DNA of 64,000 nt from Zerene cesonia (lineage: Eukaryota; Arthropoda; Insecta; Lepidoptera; Pieridae), in contig NW_024045131.1 in the NCBI RefSeq assembly GCF_012273895.1, positions 2,242,741 to 2,306,740 on the forward strand. The letters are read 5' to 3'. Below, piece after piece: positions 57,862 through 64,000 of this stretch (its first letter is position 1; each line of letters starts with the position of its first letter). Position numbers and translations under genes: made by a program. The notes under the pieces are model-generated. The model was given only the letters and a program-made list of their open reading frames with translations, did not search any database and was not told the origin of the DNA.

Positions 57862-60800
57862 CTGTGAAGTTAAACACATATCCACCATTTTAATAATGAA
57901 CAATTTTAATATAATATCTATAGAATTGATATATACAGGATGTCCCACCGATCTACACAATTGGCCGGCCGGTAAGACCCCAATTGAATAATCTTGGAAA
58001 GTTATATATATGCTACTAGCTGCACGCCCCGGCTCCACCCGGGTTGTCAATTATCGTAATTAAAATTATTTAAACTATCCTATCTCTCAAGTTGGATCGA
58101 ACTGCACATGGTGTGCGAATTTTATTATAATCGGTTAAGTGGTCCATTGAGGACAAACATGACAATGTTTTCACACGAGATTTATATATTTTAAGATGTA
58201 GCGAGATGTTTTCTCTAGCGCGATTCAGAAATGTGTCGCTGAAGCCTTACCTGACTCTTGGACAGTAGAGTGCGTTTCGGCTGAAATTCAGCTTTTTGCT
58301 GAGCGCTCGCATTGGTCAGCAACTCGAACGGATGTCCCGATTCTACCACGCGACCCCTGCAAAGTGTTTATCAGTATCAATAGTAATTAATGTAACTATA
58401 ATTGGGCATATAATAATTCAGCCGATAGTCTCAAGATAATTTTTTTTTTATTCATGATAGGGAAGCGCTTGACCACGATCTCGCCTGATGGTAAGCTGAG
58501 ATGTCGTCTAAGATGGAGCGCGCTTCCCTAGAAGGTACCTGTTCACTCTTCTCTTGAAGACCTCCAGATTGTACTCATAACAAAGCCAAAACGAAACAAC
58601 AAAACATCCAACGAATTAATAGCCTCCTCCTTTTTCGGAATCGGTTAAAAGCACCCTTATCCACTCACTTGTCCATGACGATGACGCGATCGTAGTCCAT
58701 GACGGTGTTGAGGCGGTGCGCGATCGTGAGCACGGTGGAGCTCGCGAACCGGCTGCGGATCGTGCGCTGGATCTGCCGGTCCGTCCTGCGCACGCGCACG
58801 CGCACCCCCCGGGAGGGGGAGGAGGTTATTTATTTATTTATTCTTTATTGCACTTATTTAATATTAAAGACAAAGATAAGAGACAAATAAAGCTTACATC
58901 TACGTACAATGGGCGGTCTTATCGCTTAGAGCGATTTCTTCCAAACCTTGGGTACAATAGAGGTTATAGAGTGAAGAGGAGTAGAGGATTTCTTTCTTGT
59001 TTTTTTCTTATATAAGAAAAAAAAATGAAATCTTTCTCTTATATAAATAAATAGTCTTATACAAAATAGGGAATATATATTCTGCACTTATTGTCATAAT
59101 GCCAAGTCGGTGGCTCGAGACCGGGGAAGCGTGCAGAAAATAAAGATTTTTCAATATATCTACGCATGTGAATAACATCACCACTGCTTGAAACGGTGGA
59201 GGAAAAACATTATGAAAAAACCAGCAAGTCCGAGATTTAAAAGTTCGACGACATATGCCATCTGCTAACTTGGTCAGCATGGTGCACTATGGTCTGAACC
59301 CTCATAAGAGGCTTGTGATTCAGCAGTGAGAACATATATGGTCTGACGAAGGCGCTGATGATAATGACGATGACAAAAGCCAGTGCGGAGACTCACTCGG
59401 TGTCGACGTTGGCGGTGGCCTCGTCCAGCACGAGCACGGCGCGGCGCGCCAGCGCNNNNNNNNNNNNNNNNNNNNNNNNNNNNNNNNNNNNNNNNNNNNN
59501 NNNNNNNNNNNNNNNNNNNNNNNNNNNNNNNNNNNNNNNNNNNNNNNNNNNNNNNNNNNNNNNNNNNNNNNNNNNNNNNNNNNNNNNNNNNNNNNNNNNN
59601 NNNNNNNNNNNNNNNNNNNNNNNNNNNNNNNNNNNNNNNNNNNNNNNNNNNNNNNNNNNNNNNNNNNNNNNNNNNNNNNNNNNNNNNNNNNNNNNNNNNN
59701 NNNNNNNNNNNNNNNNNNNNNNNNNNNNNNNNNNNNNNNNNNNNNNNNNNNNNNNNNNNNNNNNNNNNNNNNNNNNNNNNNNNNNNNNNNNNNNNNNNNN
59801 NNNNNNNNNNNNNNNNNNNNNNNNNNNNNNNNNNNNNNNNNNNNNNNNNNNNNNNNNNNNNNNNNNNNNNNNNNNNNNNNNNNNNNNNNNNNNNNNNNNN
59901 NNNNNNNNNNNNNNNNNNNNNNNNNNNNNNNNNNNNNNNNNNNNNNNNNNNNNNNNNNNNNNNNNNNNNNNNNNNNNNNNNNNNNNNNNNNNNNNNNNNN
60001 NNNNNNNNNNNNNNNNNNNNNNNNNNNNNNNNNNNNNNNNNNNNNNNNNNNNNNNNNNNNNNNNNNNNNNNNNNNNNNNNNNNNNNNNNNNNNNNNNNNN
60101 NNNNNNNNNNNNNNNNNNNNNNNNNNNNNNNNNNNNNNNNNNNNNNNNNNNNNNNNNNNNNNNNNNNNNNNNNNNNNNNNNNNNNNNNNNNNNNNNNNNN
60201 NNNNNNNNNNNNNNNNNNNNNNNNNNNNNNNNNNNNNNNNNNNNNNNNNNNNNNNNNNNNNNNNNNNNNNNNNNNNNNNNNNNNNNNNNNNNNNNNNNNN
60301 NNNNNNNNNNNNNNNNNNNNNNNNNNNNNNNNNNNNNNNNNNNNNNNNNNNNNNNNNNNNNNNNNNNNNNNNNNNNNNNNNNNNNNNNNNNNNNNNNNNN
60401 NNNNNNNNNNNNNNNNNNNNNNNNNNNNNNNNNNNNNNNNNNNNNNNNNNNNNNNGCTGCGGCAGCGCGCAGAGGCGCGAGCGCCACGCGCGCAGCCCGG
60501 CCGCCTCCGCGCGCACGCCGTCCACGCGCACGCTCCCCGATATCTTGCTCAGCCTGACGGACGGTACCAGCGTTTTTTAATCAAACTGACTTGATAGCTT
60601 AATAAGTGTACAAAGTTTGAATGAAATCGGTTCGCGGGAAGTGGGAGAAAAACGGGTGTGAGTTACATACATACATACAAACATACAAGTGAAGCTAATA
60701 TAAAAGCGTGTTAAAAAGGAAGGCAATCGTGGTCGGCCGCGTGAGATAAAAGAGCGCATATGTTTATATGTACTTTGGAGTGATGCCTGATACAATTTTT

Positions 60801-63800
60801 ATGAATATGTCATTTCTTTATATTGCATATTGATAAAAGAATAAGTCAAATAATGAATGCATATATTAAATAAACTCTCCTGTACGTTTCTCTTGTTTAA
60901 CAATATACATGTGGTGTGCCACAAGGAAGCACGTTGGGACCTTCTCTATTTCTAATTTATATTGCGGATTTACAAGAAATATGTAATTATCCTTGCACAT
61001 TATTGGCTGATATCATATGTTTAAGATTGAATCATATAAATACTGATTATAATATGACATTTAACAATCTATTCACAATTAGAACATAATTGATACCTTA
61101 CAAAAAACTTGCCCTTTTCCAACCCAATTTAACCCGAACGTAGACAAAATAAAAGAAAAAAAAAACTCTTTTCTCACCTAAACAGTGCAGCAACAAGCGA
61201 ACTCTTCCCCGCCCCAGTCCTCCCCACCACGGCGACCTTCTCCCCCGGGCGGATGGTGAAGCTCACCCCACGGATCGCGTAGTTAGTCTCATCCACTTTG
61301 GGTGCTGGTTCGGTGGTCTCACCCTTCGGAGGCCTCTCGTATTCAAGAGATACGTCCTCGAATACTATTTCTCCTGTAAATCAATGAAGAATTTTAATAT
61401 AGAAATCATATTAAACGAGCATAGTAATTCATATTATATTTTCCGGATAAGTATCGAAATAAGAAAGATAGAAGAAAAAGAAGAATAAACGACCCATGTA
61501 GATAACTTCTAATTCAGTCAAATTTTACATCACCGATATATTGTTTTTTAGTTTTACGTATTACTGGGATAAGATATAAATAAAAAGTTGAATATTTTGC
61601 TTGAAAGCGATAATCTCAGTAACGACTGGTTCAATTAATTCATTCGTGTTGGATGAATCATTTATTCAGAAAGCCAAAAAACATCTCGCTACGACCTATC
61701 CAACCAACCGATAGAAGAAACATCAATGGAAAATGTTGCATACTTGCAGAAATTCCTATTGCCTACATACCTCGATTAGGCCAAGTGTCAAAGTCGACAC
61801 TGGGGCATTCAGCCTTCAGAGCTTTCATATCAGGCTCCACTGGACTTTCCGCTGGTAAGTTGGTGTATTCCAATATTCTTTCCACCTAGAAAATAAATTT
61901 AGTGTGAATTAATATATTTCCTTCATTTTTTTGACGGTAGACAAGGAATAGAGAAGTTGGGCCACCTGATGTTAAGTGGTCACAACACGTTTATTATGAC
62001 ACAAATACAAAAGGAAAGAAAACAATGGAGGTCACTTATATGGATACTTTAATATACACTCGATCGATTGGGCTAAAATTTGGCAAGCAGATTGCCGCTA
62101 TGATATAGGCGTCCACTGAGAAAAGATTTCGATATAGACCCCCAAAGGGATAAAATAGGGAATGAAAGTTTGTACCCTGAATTTTTCATTTAAACCACGC
62201 GGACGAAGCCGCGGGCAGCAGCTAGTAGCACCAATATAAATTGATTAAAATGTGGGTATAATAAAGACAAACACAATATTTTTCCTGATATTGAGTTCAA
62301 TATCGGGTTATCATTACCAAAAAAAAAAGGATTTATGTTACTCACAGATGTCATCTGATTCTCCACTTCAGCAGTCTGTCTCATGCCGTATTGACACATA
62401 CCGACGAGTCCAATCACTTGCGTTATAGCCAGACCCACGCTACCGCCAAGATTACCTTAAAAAAATCCAGCTGTTAACATGGTATTAACGAGAGGTGCGT
62501 GATTCAGACACTTGCTACACTTATTCATCATCATCATCATCAGTTTATATTCGTTCACACTGCTGGGACATACGACTCCTAAGATGGTCCCATTCACACG
62601 TATAATATATTTGCTGCGAAGTTAGAATCTTATCAGAATAACCTGACAGCTACTCACCATCACCAAAGAACAGGAAGAAACTGAAGGTGACGGTGGCCAG
62701 GTAGACGCAGCAGAGCATATCCATCCAGAAGCCGAAAGCCCTGTTGGTGCACAGAACCAGGGTCCAGGCGGAGCTGTGCAGGTCCTGGAGGCGGTCGAAC
62801 TCCTGGGCCAGGGTGCGCTGCTGGCTGCCGGTGGACCGGATGGTGGTGAGACCAGATACGGTGGCGGACGCGTGGTTCAGGCTTTGGCTGCGAGCTGGAA
62901 CGCGGAAGTGTTAAAATTATAATGTAGGTAGAAAAAATCTTGTTAAATAATGTATTAGTGTATGCTTTGTAAGTCGCCCTTAAGAAATAAATAAATAAAC
63001 CCTTAAAAGAGGGCAGCGCATTCGCAGAGACACTACCACTGCTCAGTTCACGGGCGGTGATGATGGCTGGATGGATGGATGATGATCAGGCGAACTCTCG
63101 AAAAACTCACGATCCTCACTCACCAATAGCTTCGATCCGCTTGAGCTCTCGGCTGGTGCTGAGGAACAGCGCCCGCAGCATCATCAGCGCGGCCGCCACG
63201 CAAGCGGTCGGCAGCAGCAGCCACCAGTTCACCAGACATACCACCACCAGGATGCCGATCACCTCCAGGAAGAACTATCGGTGTTGAATAAGAGGTTAAT
63301 TGCATGACATTTATTGATGGATGGATGTGTGGATGACATATGTGGATGACGTGAATTTTTATGGAATTAAGACTAATGCTCATTATACTACTAACATATT
63401 AGAGTCTATTAGTTATCTTACCGAATTCAAAGGATTTTATTGTGAGGCAGAACCACATAAATGGGTAACGTATGACGAAAATGTGTGTCCCCAAAGGTTA
63501 TATTTTAGGTTCGTTTTCATTTTTAATACCATACAATTGCGGATGCGGATACATGGGCGGATGACATATTTGGATGACATTTTTTTATTACATGTCTCGA
63601 TGACATTTGTGGACGACATGTGCGTCAACAGATGACGGATGGATGACAGACAAGTGTGAATGAACAAATCTCACCCCTAGACAATCGACCAAAGCAACAG
63701 GCAGCAAGGTGTCCACCTGCCCCATGTCCTTGGAGAACCTGTTGAGGATCCGGCCCGACGGGTTGTGGTGGAAGAACCACATCGGCGCGTTCGTTACACC

Positions 63801-63801
63801 T
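56449..63801 (-). CDS. ABC transporter subfamily C (ABCC4/MRP4-like), C-terminal part
   Basis: Export pump that uses ATP to move organic anions or conjugates across the plasma membrane. Exons in coding order: 63675-63801, 63124-63274, 62658-62894, 62346-62455, 61771-61885, 61178-61373, 60456-60553 (cut by gap), gap, 59397-59455 (cut by gap), 58669-58785, 58251-58356, 57743-57861, 57034-57130, 56449-56487. The second transmembrane domain has NPSGRILNRFSKDMGQVD, the family hallmark, and ELKRIEAIARSQS. NBD2 has Walker A GRTGAGKSS and Walker B VLVLDEATANVD with its catalytic Glu, then TVLTIAHRLNTVMD (H-loop). The ABC signature and Q-loop end fall in the gap. The 5' part (TMD1, NBD1) lies beyond 64000. 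Phases agree across all visible junctions. Moth ABCC2/ABCC3 proteins also belong to this clade, so the exact orthologue is open. Confidence 0.92.
57360..57655 (+). mobile_element. Family 2 repeat interrupted by a tRNA-like element
   Basis: The family 2 sequence breaks at 57477 and resumes at 57603, with the 12-base word tgaaataggtat on both sides of the insertion. It ends gacgagcatctag. It lies in the ABCC intron between exons 57743-57861 and 57034-57130. Confidence 0.6.
57478..57602 (+). mobile_element. Short internally deleted tRNA-like mobile element
   Basis: 125 bp between two exact copies of tgaaataggtat. It keeps the left end (ttaatttttagttttatagc), the 3' half of the tRNA-like module (gctacggttaggc to cgtgatc) and the right end (ctttcaaaatttctca). 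Confidence 0.7.
59456..60455. other. Assembly gap, 1000 N, inside ABCC NBD2
   Basis: The gap starts and ends within coding sequence: to its left on the plus strand the frame ends in ALARRAVLVLDEA, to its right lies the frame ending RLCALPQ. Some 70-80 residues carrying the ABC signature are missing, together with at least one intron or a misjudged gap size. Confidence 0.95.
60910..61091 (+). pseudogene. Relic of a LINE reverse transcriptase
   Basis: Reads C G V P Q G S T L G P S L F L I Y I A D L, then L L A D I I where active enzymes have the ADD catalytic motif, so it is degraded. It lies antisense in an ABCC intron. Confidence 0.65.
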
Positions 63802-63964
63802 CTAGAAAAAAACACTCTTTTATTAGTTTTATAGATATGGCCCGACGAAATTGTCGGTTAAAATATGGAAGAAGCCATTTTCCTGATACAAATATAAGTG
63901 TTGCAGCTTCCAGCGAGTGTAATTCTGTCATAAGAGGAGCTTTTTTGATGTCTTTATGCAGCTG

Positions 63965-63974
63965 NNNNNNNNNN
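63965..63974. other. Assembly gap, 10 N
   Basis: Ten N near the window edge, upstream of the first visible ABCC exon. No coding sequence could be recognised between 63802 and 64000. Confidence 0.95.
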
Positions 63975-64000
63975 TGTCTGTGTGTGTTTGAAGTGACGCA

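Overview
The window is genomic DNA of an insect, almost certainly a moth or butterfly (Lepidoptera). It is AT-rich, its genes are cut into many short exons with GT/AG introns, it carries a moth-type odorant receptor, and its introns are full of repeats of lepidopteran type (Helitron-like elements ending in CTAG, tRNA-headed SINEs with GATGAT tails). No prokaryotic gene, CRISPR array or rRNA was seen. Assembly gaps lie at 18720-19719, 40313-41312 and 59456-60455 (exactly 1000 N each, so probably placeholders) and at 63965-63974.

Three genes were reconstructed by hand from splice sites, reading phase and family motifs. (1) Acetyl-CoA carboxylase (ACC), plus strand, 3170-52347, has 48 visible coding exons (47 common ones plus two alternative first exons, less one or more lost in a gap). 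Biotin carboxylase, biotin carrier, central and carboxyltransferase regions follow in the usual order. Two alternative first coding exons (3170-3453 and 4900-4943) end in the same phase and join the same second exon. (2) An apparently intact nine-exon odorant receptor of 399 residues lies on the minus strand (33083 to 26850), entirely inside the 8.9-kb ACC intron between exons 25 and 26. (3) The C-terminal part of an ABC transporter of subfamily C (ABCC4/MRP4 type) is on the minus strand from 63801 to 56449, convergent with ACC; its 5' part lies beyond the window.

Layout: 1-3169 is upstream DNA with repeats; 3170-9286 holds the two alternative starts and a long first intron; 9287-26093 holds ACC exons 2-25; 26094-34992 is the intron hosting the receptor; 34993-52347 holds ACC exons 26-49; 52348-about 53045 is the ACC 3' UTR; 53046-56448 is intergenic; 56449-63801 is the transporter. 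ACC is a cytosolic lipogenic enzyme making malonyl-CoA, the receptor is an olfactory membrane protein, and the transporter an export pump. Nothing suggests a shared pathway; they are linked by position.

The repeat landscape is rich. The most notable item is a mobile element carrying a cloverleaf-capable tRNA-like sequence within a fold-back structure, with 11-12 bp target duplications at three copies. All coordinates were read by eye; exon limits rest on phase arithmetic and may be off by a base in a few places.
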